From Loripinus fragilis (taxonomy: Eukaryota > Mollusca > Bivalvia > Lucinida > Lucinidae): a stretch of DNA of 64,000 bases. Below, one piece after another: positions 11,406 to 21,212 of this stretch. A program made the translations under genes and the position numbers. Under the pieces are notes generated by a model. That model was not told the origin of the DNA, did no database searches, and was given only the letters and a program-made list of their open reading frames with translations. Numbering within the stretch: position 1 is the first letter of the stretch; the number at the start of each line of letters is the position of its first letter. Location: contig OZ026516.1 of the NCBI GenBank assembly GCA_964019695.1, positions 96,100,368 through 96,164,367 on the forward strand. Reading direction: 5' to 3'.

Positions 11406-12315
11406 ATAACGCAGCCTTATCCAATCACAGAGAACTTCTTTGACCAGAAACAGAATACCTACGAGCAAATTTCCCCAACCGAGGTAATTAATCTGCTAAC
11501 GCTTACTTTTAATTAGTAAACAATAGACTAGGCAATACAAATTACGTAAAAAAATGCGAAATACGACATTGCACAAAAATATCCCATTGTACAGCGAAAG
11601 TGTACATAAAACATGCACTTGATCAATCCTCTTTATAAAAAAAAAACAAAAACAATGCAAAACACTAAGGTCAAGTAGTAACGAGTCTTATCTTATATTG
11701 CGACCAACGAAGCCAAAGGTGAAAATGTATGTTCGTAGAATATGCAGATCCTACGGAGTACCTTAATTTTATGAAAAGGCAACAATAAGTATTTTCCCTT
11801 TTTCTATGATTCTTTTTGTATGACAGGAACTACTCATTTAAAATTTAAGATGTTCTTTGGAAAGGAAGCTTCCTCTTGATTTGATTAGGAAGCTTTCTCT
11901 TGATCCTTATTGAATTCACAGTATTTAATTGTAGCCATTGTTTAAACCATTCGCTATGTGTTCGCTCGCAGTTTGGAAAGTTAAATAACTCAAGATTCTA
12001 TAACCTGTTGTAAAGCCACTATACCTGAGCAAATAGACAGGTGGGTAGCAGATTTGTTCAAAAATCCCGATGGCAGAGTTCATAATTTGGAACAGGATGT
12101 TTTAACATGATATTAGCAAGTGAAATAATTTTTTAAACATGGTGCATAAAAATCCTATGAAATTTTCGCTGTGATCTTGACATACATCTAATCCAGCTTA
12201 AGTTAAAAGAAATTAGAAAGGCAGCCATGTCTACTATCAGAATTTATCTTTTCATGATGACCAATGCAACAAAAGAAAATAAAGTTAAGTAACTTGAAAA
12301 TAATATTTAAAAAAC
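11406..12315. other. unassigned region upstream of the cGAS-like gene
   Basis: No open frame or clear repeat is visible, apart from a short direct repeat ('aggaagctt(c/t)ctcttgat' at about 11867-11902). A promoter for the downstream gene could lie here, but no convincing TATA or initiator context stands out. Confidence 0.4.
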
Positions 12316-12752
12316 ATGAACTCGATTGCAGGTGAATCTGCCTCGCTTATTAAGCTAGGCAATAACGTGCCAATAGATGCAAACGTTATTATTCACAACG
12401 TGAATAACGTAGAAAGTACCCAGTCCCATGGGTGTCCTGAGAGAAATGATGGTGTGATGTATAAGTCGAACAACGCAAATGGTGATCGCATAAATGTATT
12501 GACTGGTAATTCCAAGAATTAAATCTTGAGCGACAGCACAGTTATAAAAATTGATACTCGATCGGATACTAGACAAAACGTTATAGCCAATACAAACACG
12601 CTTGACATTCGGTTGGTAGGCAAAGAAAACAATTCTAACAAGGTAGAACTATGTACACTTGTATCACCTGAAAGGAATGATTCTTCCACAGATGAAAGCC
12701 AGAACAAAGTAAACGTGCCAACCCCGACGGAAATAAAATATTCGAAAGATTT
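12316..12752 (+). pseudogene. broken N-terminal extension of the cGAS-like gene
   Basis: A reading frame with an ATG at 12316 runs to a TAA at 12520-12522, then continues open in the same frame to a stop at about 12754. The following Mab-21 frame is offset by one base at the run of T near 12750. The encoded sequence is Asn/Ser/Asp-rich and low in complexity. It contains two related blocks, PERNDGVMYKSN and PERNDSSTDESQNK. Either this is the disabled 5' part of an old longer gene, or it is untranslated leader. A base error at each lesion, or a small intron, cannot be excluded. Confidence 0.5.
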
Positions 12753-14642
12753 TTGAAGGATCTTTATGAAAAGAAATTGGATCTTCATAACAGATTTAGC
12801 GATAAAGAAATCAAAGATATTCGTACAGCAGTCGTAGAAAAAGTGAATCTTATAGTAAATATGATATACAAGATAGATTCCAGGCTTAAAGTTAACGATG
12901 TCCTTCTAGTGGGTAGTGCCAAAGAAGGGACACAAATAATCAGGCCCTGCGAATATGACATCATTTTAATTCTGGAAGCACTCTCCAAACCAGGGACAGT
13001 TTCAATGATACCAGAGGAACCAGACAGCGATAGTCGTGAGTACATGCGTGTTAAGCTGGAGGACGCTGATGTCAGATCCGTTTTTGGTGAGTTTTGCAAC
13101 AACGACTGTATCAAAGCCACTCGCTGGTTGCCATGGGAACATCACGGCCTTAGAGATTTGTTTGCCACCGCTGTTAGCCAGGCCGTCGTGCTTTGCTCGA
13201 GGTCATGTGTCAAGATGGAAACAGGTGAATTGAAACTCAAACGTTCGCACCCGGAGATGAACGGTCCAGCGAGTACCTTACGGCTTCTGTGGGAAAGGGC
13301 AACTACCAAACCTCGCATAACAATGGAAATATCAATTGATCTTTGTTCTGCTATAAAGCTCGACTTTGAAGAATATTGTAGGTTGTTGCCTCCGTCTGGT
13401 AAGGTAGTCACCAATGATCAAATTTCTAGGAATAGTTCTGAAATAATTTTACCATCATCTTATAATTCAACTGCACATACTAGTACTCAAGGTGGTGGGG
13501 CACAAATGACATCCTGTGGTTATGTACTTTCAAATGAAGCAAACCATGTCAAAGATACTGAGTTAGCGTTGCCATCATCTCATAGTGGCGCCTTAAATGG
13601 CTTAGACCATGCCAGCAGTATTAAATCAGTGTTATTAATGCCTCGTGTCGGAATGCGATTCAAGGTTACATTTACTGAGGCAGAGATGCTCCTTACTTTA
13701 AATCTATCTGAACATCACAGGAAGTGTTACAGACTTATGAAATATATAATAAATGGGGAACCATTTCCTCTCGAACCACATAAAAACAGGATTGCCAAAT
13801 GTTTTGAGACTGATCATACAGTTTTTCATTCATACATATTAAAACGGGCTGTCTGGGAACATCATTACATTGAAGAATGCAATGAGGAAATTCACCTTGG
13901 CAATTGCGTTCGTAAGATGTTATCATTAGTGGTGTCTACGAAAAGAAACGATTTAATACACCCATTCAACAAACACCAAATAGTTGACACATCTAAATGT
14001 AATGAAAGATTTGGTAAAACCAAAATGTTACAGCATAAACCTGATGTGTTGAAACTGGCTGATGTGGCTATAGGTGTTCAGAAGATAATGAACACACCAA
14101 TAGATAAGTATGATTACCAAGACTGTCTTTTTCATCTTAAAGTTGGCAACTTTTCAAAATCAGCAAGTTTGATGCGGCGATTGTTTTTGATAATATTGTG
14201 TTTGGGTTTGTTGTCAGTAATTGCAAAGCTTGGTTTGAATTTGCAAACCATGAATGATGATGTCGAGTTTAAAACAGTTTTGGTGAAAACTATGGCCTGT
14301 GTTTTATTTGCTGCTTTCATTTTTTATATTTTTTTTGCCCGTAACGTTGTAAACTTAAAATGGGCATTATTGGCTAATCGTCTATCATTGTGTACAAAAC
14401 ACATTGAGTTATGGTTATTATGTGCATTTGCTGCTGTGTTATTGGTAATGATTCTTCTCGTTCCTGAAGCTTTATACTTATACATCGGCATTGCTGCAGG
14501 TGCAACCAGTACAGGGCTTTTATATTTCATCATGTATCGCAGCTTTAGTACTAACATAAATGTGTTTACTTCCATGCGCGGATCTAGAGGGGGGACGGAG
14601 GGTCCAGATGCCTCCCCTCAATTTCCAAGGTTCGGGTTTTAA
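12753..14642 (+). CDS. Mab-21/cGAS-like nucleotidyltransferase with C-terminal transmembrane segments
   Basis: An uninterrupted 629-codon frame is present; its first codon here is TTG. The first in-frame ATG is residue 37, so the true start may lie upstream in the broken frame. Seen: VGSAKEGT (GS at 54-55) followed by EYDIILIL (E67, D69), and a later strand MEISIDL with D196. Together these match the GS plus [DE]h[DE]h plus third acidic residue pattern of cGAS-like/Mab-21 nucleotidyltransferases. A Ser-rich insert spans about 211-298 and contains a duplicated 'LPSS' block. A helical Mab-21 C-lobe follows at about 300-415 (FTEAEMLL, HSYILKRAVWEHHY). Four hydrophobic spans lie near 476-493, 511-529, 552-571 and 575-594. 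The cGAS zinc-thumb pattern (H-x5-CC-x6-C) is not visible. Such proteins sense ligands and make cyclic (di)nucleotides in other animals. Here activity and membrane anchoring are inference. The single-exon form and the broken 5' part leave open a retrocopy or pseudogene. Confidence 0.8.
   Translation: MKDLYEKKLDLHNRFSDKEIKDIRTAVVEKVNLIVNMIYKIDSRLKVNDVLLVGSAKEGTQIIRPCEYDIILILEALSKPGTVSMIPEEPDSDSREYMRVKLEDADVRSVFGEFCNNDCIKATRWLPWEHHGLRDLFATAVSQAVVLCSRSCVKMETGELKLKRSHPEMNGPASTLRLLWERATTKPRITMEISIDLCSAIKLDFEEYCRLLPPSGKVVTNDQISRNSSEIILPSSYNSTAHTSTQGGGAQMTSCGYVLSNEANHVKDTELALPSSHSGALNGLDHASSIKSVLLMPRVGMRFKVTFTEAEMLLTLNLSEHHRKCYRLMKYIINGEPFPLEPHKNRIAKCFETDHTVFHSYILKRAVWEHHYIEECNEEIHLGNCVRKMLSLVVSTKRNDLIHPFNKHQIVDTSKCNERFGKTKMLQHKPDVLKLADVAIGVQKIMNTPIDKYDYQDCLFHLKVGNFSKSASLMRRLFLIILCLGLLSVIAKLGLNLQTMNDDVEFKTVLVKTMACVLFAAFIFYIFFARNVVNLKWALLANRLSLCTKHIELWLLCAFAAVLLVMILLVPEALYLYIGIAAGATSTGLLYFIMYRSFSTNINVFTSMRGSRGGTEGPDASPQFPRFGF
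14573..14642 (+). repeat. MITE end fused to the cGAS-like reading frame
   Basis: The sequence catgcgcggatctagagggg matches the terminal repeat of the MITEs at 25909-26191 and 27253-27474 (catgSgcgKatccaga...). The last ~21 codons of the cGAS-like frame (GSRGGTEGPDASPQF...) are therefore probably transposon-derived. No matching far end is recognised downstream. Confidence 0.6.
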
Positions 14643-15285
14643 AATGGTAAAACCGTAGTAGTCTTTCTGGCAAGGCAGAAAGAGTCGATGGTTACTGTTT
14701 CCGTGAAATTTTTCTGTCCAATACTTACCATTGAAACTATAGTACTGTAGTTAAGATATAATCTTCGCAAATGTCATATATCTTCTTGTTATGGTATTTT
14801 TACCTTTATAATGATATGAAATTAATTCAATTATTATTTATCTTCGTGGTTCCATGGCCCCATAAATGAGACTGGTATGCTTCTGGGGTTTTAGATCCTG
14901 GAGCACTGTTGCAAATGCAAATTCTCACGTTTGAAAAGACTAAAACGCTTTTCTCGTTTCAAATGCGATACTTTTAATGTTATTAATGCTTTTCTGTCTT
15001 CCTGAACTGTACAATGATGTACAACGTGTGTATGTGATTTTGGTCGTTTTGGTTCCTGATAGTTCCGTAAATCAGGCTTAAGCTTACAGCAGCATGAAAA
15101 AAAGCAGCAAAATTCCCAAATCCAATGCGCTCGATGACACTTTCATGACTGTGACAAAAGGCATTTTAAGCACAATAACTGGAATTTTGACATTCAATTT
15201 AATTGATTTTACAGACAAGAACAAAATGTTCAGAAGAATAGTCATGTTACCTTATTCTTTTTTTTCGGCATACTCAAATCTTTGA
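14643..15285. other. 3' flank of the cGAS-like gene
   Basis: A+T-rich sequence with no supported gene. I see no convincing polyadenylation signal close to the stop. Confidence 0.4.
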
Positions 15286-15510
15286 AAGCATGATAAAAAG
15301 AAAGACAGGAAAGAAAGAAAAGGAAGATTAGAAAGAAAAAAAGGAAAGAATGAAATAAAATGAAAGAAAGAAAAGAAAAGAAAGAAAGAAAAAATATAAA
15401 AAGAAAGAAGAAGAACAAAAGCGAATAAATAAATAAATGACTTACAGAAGGAAAGGACGAACGAACGAATCGCTGAATAAATGAATGAGAATGAATGAAT
15501 GTTTTCTAAA
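15286..15510. repeat. purine-rich (GAAA)n / (GAAT)n tract
   Basis: A degenerate microsatellite of gaaa, ggaa and aaag words to about 15420, followed by aataaataaatga and gaacgaacgaa/gaatgaatgaat words. Open frames on the opposite strand (Phe/Ser/Leu-rich) are composition artefacts. Confidence 0.85.
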
Positions 15511-15689
15511 TTTTCCTGTGGCAATGTGTGAAAGGTGGACATTAAAAATTACAGAAAATACACAAATGCAAACTATCATCTTAAAACAACCAAGTTATTT
15601 CGGTATATCATTTATCAGGATTGTTACATTGTCACAAAGGTACTAAATTTTTTGTTGCCAAATTCACCAAATTTGAATTTGCAAAACTT

Positions 15690-15955
15690 TCCTTTATTTT
15701 TGTTCTAGTAATGTATGCTGACGATATCGTAGTATTTTCAGAAACTGCCGAGGGGCTTCAAAATGGGTTAAATCGTATGTATCAATTGTCAATTATGTGG
15801 AAATTGTCAGTAAATACACAGAAGTCAAAAGTTATGTTTTTAGGAAGGGTTGGATGCTTAGAAGAAATACACATTTCTATTATGGAGAACATGAACTTGA
15901 AATAGTTAGTAAATTTACTTAACTATAGCTAGGAATTGTTTTTTCAACTGGCGGT
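15690..15955 (+). pseudogene. LINE reverse transcriptase fragment (upstream piece)
   Basis: It encodes MYADDIVVFSETAEGLQNGL followed by WKLSVNTQKSKVMFLGR. This is the catalytic YADD motif and the thumb-side 'K(T/S)KVM' strand of non-LTR retrotransposon reverse transcriptases. It then degrades by frameshift: EIVSKFT and LGIVFSTGG-like pieces can be read in other frames. It continues after an insertion at 16659. Only this part of the element is present and it is non-functional. Confidence 0.85.
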
Positions 15956-16658
15956 GCCTTTTTCAGCGCAGTTCATTAAAATAATTTCCCATTATAAAAA
16001 CATTGGCTATAAAACATTAATGTATTGCAACAGACTGCATGCTTGGTGGTCAAACCAATCACGGTTGGCAACTTTGCTTTCCTCTTTAATTGCACGCCGA
16101 TGGGTCGGACTTCAGACTCTATGATGGTTCCGACTTAAAGACTTATCTTTTGATGAGATGGTAGGGGCCTGATGCTTTGGCTGTTTGTCGGGCCCACTGG
16201 GGTTTACCTGTTGGATTTCTTTTGCTCTGGTATTCAGTTTAATTTACTGTTGAGTCCTTATCTTTGCTTTATCTCCTTGTTATATCTTGATTTATATGTT
16301 TTAGGAGAAGTGCATTGATAAGTTAGGGGTCTTTCACGCAAACCAAATATCTATGTGTCTTGATCCATATCTGAATTAAGGGTAAGGTTTGCGCCGTTAA
16401 ACCGGTTTAAGTCCTCCAGTAAATAATTTTACTGACTGTTCCAAGGCGGTACTTCTTATGTTGTTTCTGTCTTATGTTTGCTATGTATTTGTGGGCGTCT
16501 GTTTATATGTGCTTCGTGGTCACCTGCTGGGAAAGGGCTGGCCTCTTGGCTCTCGTTTGTGGTGTCTAACAGGGAGTTTGTCACTATCCCATTGGTATCC
16601 TGGGTTAGGTGTGGTACTTGATTGTATCGATTCCTGATCTTTGCACCCTTACTTACTT
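15956..16658 (+). mobile_element. Penelope-like retroelement 3' fragment inserted in the LINE
   Basis: It starts inside the reverse-transcriptase ORF (FSAQFIKIISHYKNIGYK, then MYCNRLHAWWSNQSRLATLL) and runs through the non-coding 3' region to the shared terminus gatctttgcacccttactta. It is truncated at its 5' side. Other copies lie at 39040-39715, 39840-40430, 43885-44490, 49141-50800, 51169-51315 and 54535-54845. The class assignment (Penelope-like) is from motif recall and is not certain. Confidence 0.75.
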
Positions 16659-16885
16659 TACTGAAGCACAACAGGCCTTGTCAGGACAGGCTCTTAAAGC
16701 TATCTTTATGTTAAATAAGTATGTTCGTAAATTCGTCAATTTGAAGCCCAAACACATTTTGGATTTATTTGATAAGCTAAGTCGGCCTACTTTGACTTAC
16801 AGTGCGGAAGTCTGGGGGTTGACAACATCTATGATAACTGAAAGGTTACACCTTCAATTCTCAAAGAAACAATTAGGGATTAATA
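16659..16885 (+). pseudogene. LINE reverse transcriptase fragment (middle piece)
   Basis: It resumes the LINE ORF with TEAQQALSGQALKAIFMLNK, then LDLFDKLSRPTLTYSAEVWG and LQFSKKQLGI, the region between the reverse transcriptase and the C-terminal domain. It is cut at 16886 by a DNA transposon and resumes at 21242. Confidence 0.85.
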
Positions 16886-16959
16886 GGCCACTGGCTGGAT
16901 ATGGTTTACCTCCCCCAGGGGGAATTTTGTAGACCATATTTTTCGTAAAGCCCAATGTC

Positions 16960-17430
16960 TTGCAAGGATTTTGCAACATGTAAGCCCTCTAACAATGGCC
17001 GCATTTAGCTGTAACAGCCTGTTACATATGTTACCCTACAAAATATTTGATAATTAACATTCTTTTTAAGACTTCAGAAAAGTGCAAAAGATAAGTAAGA
17101 TTTCCAAATTGGCTATATCTTCTAAGTAAGCTATTACTGAGCTACAAATATAGACCTTTGAAAGCAAATATAGTCGCCCCGATGTAGAGTATGTTACATT
17201 TTTTTTTCATTGAACCCCCTTTTAAATAGTAATGAATCTAATATAGTTTGTCTTAAACTTTATTGAAACCAGTTTATGTTCAATAATTTGGTATTTTACC
17301 AAAGAAAATTTATTTACCTTTTCAAAACTGCAAGCATTACGTTTCTATCTTATATACTTTTTGAGTTATTTGATGTTGAGCATGGTAGCCCCATATCACA
17401 CAAAAATGTCAAATGTAATTCTCTAGGCCT
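16960..17430 (+). repeat. internal direct repeat, copy 1
   Basis: It shares order and wording with 18275-18735: gcaaggattttgcaacatg, gtaagatttccaaattggct, ccccatatcacacaaaa. The offset is about 1.31 kb. The copies are diverged (roughly 75-80% by eye). Confidence 0.8.
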
Positions 17431-18274
17431 TGCGCTGGCTATAGACGCCCTTCCCCCTGGGATAATTTTTACACTATAATTTCTTAATAGAACATTATAT
17501 AAGCCACAAAATGAAATATGTTTGTCCTCTTAGAGTGCCAGCGTTAGCGTGTAACATCACGCTACATACGTTAGCCGCTAAACAACATTAAATGTTCCTG
17601 ATAATGTCTAAAACATGACATATTCCCACTTATTTTGAAATTTAGTAGAGGTTTAAGAACTTCTTATAACACAATTACATATTTTAGCATTCATTTTAGA
17701 AATGTCTTGAGTTTTTGCCGTTGAATATGTTACTTGGTGTTTCGTATGTTATTTCCAAGTATCAGTATTGAAGTTATTGACTATACATGTATTAGATTCA
17801 TCAGTGAATATAGCAAATCAATAAAGGCTGCTATTCAAATGAGTTGAAGTTCCTTATTATGGTGTCTTACACTATTTTTACTGCCAAGGTTACTTACGTT
17901 ACCCTCCGAATACCATTAACTGTTCAGGATGAGGTCCCCAACACGACCTGCTTGTACTTATTTGTATGCTAGCACAGGTCTATGTACTTCTTTTTACGCT
18001 GGCTCATTTGCTGAGGAAGTAACTCAAAACATAAACTACCAAAAACCCTCTTTTCTTTTATAGAGGCATCAAATAAAGTTAACATAATACTCATAAAAAG
18101 TTTGTAAGATACAGTGCAATATATGAGTAACAACTTTAATAATCAAAGAAAACCCAACAGGTAGAAGTTATAGATCTGTTTCTTGCCAAGCTAACAACTC
18201 TTCGCATACTATCCAAAGGTTTAAAGATTTTTCCAATACAGCTTATTAATCCTGTATTAGATTCATATTGCAAG

Positions 18275-18735
18275 GATTTTGCAACATGCCAGCACTCTGG
18301 TAATGGCACCATTACCTTTAACAGCCAGTTACATTTTACCCATCAACATCTTTGATAATTTTAGTAAATGACATGACTTCCAAAAAGTGCAAACCATAAG
18401 GTAAGATTTCCAAATTGGCTATATCATCTAAGTAAGCTACTTTTGCATCGCAGATATGGGCTTTTGAAAACAAATATACATCCCCAAGTGTTACGTATGT
18501 TACATTTTTTATTATTCCTATATAAATGATTTATGACTCTAATACAGTTTGATATTTTTTTAAAATGTGAATGTGCTTACTAATTCATTTTGTATTAAAG
18601 AATGTTTATGTACCTTTTGGAAACTGCAAATATTATGTTTCTATCTTTTATAAGGCTTGAGTTGTTGAGTTTTGAACATGGTAACCCCATATCACACAAA
18701 ATGTGAAATATAATTTTGTGGCTCTTTTGTTAGGG
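18275..18735 (+). repeat. internal direct repeat, copy 2
   Basis: Second copy of the repeat at 16960-17430 within the same transposon. It includes a clear gttacgtatgttac word at about 18500. Confidence 0.8.
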
Positions 18736-19136
18736 CTACAATTAAGTTTTCTTTCACCCAGAGGTACTCGACTTCCTTCCCATTTATTTTCCACACAATT
18801 TGTCCATATCTAGAAAGCCTTACTTGTTTCCATGGGAAAGACTTGATACATCAAACTTTGTATGTACATCTCAAGGACAGAAAGGCTGGATGGAAGTAAG
18901 CTCATGTTCATGCCATTTGAAATAGTCAGTATATGTGTATGGCTTTGGTAATTTTTTCAGAAACATGTCGTACTGCAGCTTGTTCGCATTTATATAAATA
19001 ACACATGTATGGGCTTCATGTCACACTGATGAGTACCTATAGCAATTCTTTGTTTGTTTTTCTACCCTGCTTAGAATGTAGATGAACTAGTGGTTTGATA
19101 GGAACAACCTTTCCGTGGTACTAACACATTGGCACA

Positions 19137-19624
19137 TTGGTAGTGTCACAATCTGTTAAACAGAGCATGACTGCAGATCTCTTCCCCTATATTCTGGCCA
19201 ATGTTGTTGACATTGAGAAGGAGCACCTTTTGTTACATACACTATTGTTGTACAAATCACCCAGGTTATCCGCTGTGAGATTGTTTGTAAGACTTTATAG
19301 ACTGCTGCTTATACATTGTATATATGTATCAGTAGCAAAACCAACATCCCCCACCTTTGGTGCCTGGTTGAATACTGGTTCTGTCAGATCCTTGAAGGTT
19401 ACAGGAAAATTAAAGCTATTATAGTCTGTAATATGGCATTACCATCAAATTTATATGCAGCACTACATGGCCACTCTAATGTTGGTTCAATGTGTGATTG
19501 CAAGCCATGCGAAAGTTTGGACTTGTCAGTTTGGGTGGAAATTCTATTAGGAGTTGCAGTGACCATGGTACAGGTCCCAGAAGGAACGGCAGTGTCCACT
19601 CAAGGTCAACATTATGTCCAATAG
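19137..19624 (+). pseudogene. unrecognised open frames inside the DNA transposon
   Basis: Two overlapping frames in different phases (19137-19424 and 19316-19624) may be parts of one frameshifted gene. Visible pieces include SMTADLFPYILANVVDIEKE and NIPHLWCLVEYWFCQILEGY, then a Cys-containing CDCKPCESLDLSVW. I do not recognise a family. Position inside the element suggests a decayed transposon protein, but this is inference only. Confidence 0.35.
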
Positions 19625-19744
19625 AAAGGAGGTCACGCTGACCAAAGCCTCTCCTTTAAGCTCTCATCCGGCTGATTATGTTTGTAAATTGGACAATTTC
19701 TTCTTGACCTCGCAAGCCTCTAAAGTTTAATAGCTTGTAACATT

Positions 19745-20232
19745 TTATGGGATTGTGAAAGACAGATTTTCAACTAAAAGTGAGTCAATGAAATCTGCAA
19801 CAGCCTTCCTGCCAATGTCATCAGCCTCAATAAGATCCTTAGCAATGCCAGGCTTAGCAGGAACATGAAAAGACAAACAGTACAGTTCATTGTCTTCAAA
19901 ACTAGAACTAAAAGGATTGGTGAAGCCAGAAACTGCCATTAGTACTCGTTCTACTTTGCATCTGAGCAGATTAGATATTTCATTTCAGTGCAATGAAGAG
20001 TTGTTTCAACATATTGAGCTCTGATGTGATGAGTAATGCACCATTACATCTGTAGTACGAAGCGTAATTCTAGCTGCTGAAGCCTATAATACCTCCTTTG
20101 ACTTGGCACAGGGTTATTTGTTTGCCTGATAGTTATGTCAAAAGCATTTCTCAAGCAAAGAACCAATGATTGTGACACACTAAAACCATTTTGTTGGAGA
20201 AGTTTTTTACATCTTTGATGTGCATCAGACAA
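19745..20232 (-). pseudogene. unrecognised minus-strand open frames inside the DNA transposon
   Basis: Minus-strand frames 20232-20044 and 19939-19745 are both open from Met. The second (MAVSGFTNPFSSSFEDNELY...) looks protein-like in composition, with an amphipathic AKDLIEADDIGRKAVADFID stretch. No known domain is recognised. They could be exons of one element-encoded protein. Confidence 0.3.
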
Positions 20233-21212
20233 ATTTATGAGTGTAATCTGTTACACAGGTACATATTGTGTGTAGTTATTGTGATCGTTTGCAATGAACA
20301 TTGGGAACAAGGCATACAGATAGAGCTGACATGCAATTCAAAGTTGTTTGAAATCTGAATTATATCCATATACCTTGCCCAGAACTGAGCTGTTTCGATG
20401 CATGGCATCTACTGTTTATGTTAGCAAACAGCGAAGGTTGATAGATCACATTATAATATTTGTTTAAATCACCATAAAATAATAAGAAACTTCAATTTAT
20501 TTCAGCCTTATAAATTTTCTAAATTCACTGACAGACTTAATACATGTATAGTCAACAACTGCTATACAGATACTCAAAAAAACTTATGTATCATTTGTAA
20601 ACACATATAACAGTTAAAGGTCAAGGCATTTATTAATGAATTCTTAAAATTTGTAACCTTGTTAAAAGAATTACATAAACCTGTGCCAGCATGCAAATAA
20701 AGATAAACAGGGCTTGTTAGAGGCATTAACTTGAATATTTAATGCTATTTTGAGGGTAACATACGTACCACGAGCCTGAAAAATAATGTAAGCGACCATA
20801 ATAAGGAACTTTATATCATTTAAGTAGCAGCCTTATAGATTCACTATATTCTGTGACAGATGTAATACACATATTGTCAATAATTACCAAACTGATACTC
20901 AGATATAATGCAGGAAACACTAAGTAACGTATACAACGGTAATAGCTCAAGACATTTATAAAATTAGTACTAAAATATGTAACTGTGTTAAAAGAAGTTC
21001 GTAAAGCTGTGACAGCATGCAAATATGTACGAACATGTCATAGTTTAGGCATTATCAGGGACGTTTAATGCTATTTCAGGGGGGGGAGGGGGGTAACATA
21101 TATAACGTAATGTTACACGTTAACGCTGCCACTCTCAGAGGACTAACATCTTTAATTTTGTGTCTTATATAATGCAGTTTTAGAAAATCATAGTGTTCAA
21201 AATTCCCCCGGA

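Noticed and set aside
15252..15542. Phe/Ser/Leu-rich 96-codon minus-strand frame
   Set aside because: Translation of the purine-rich microsatellite.
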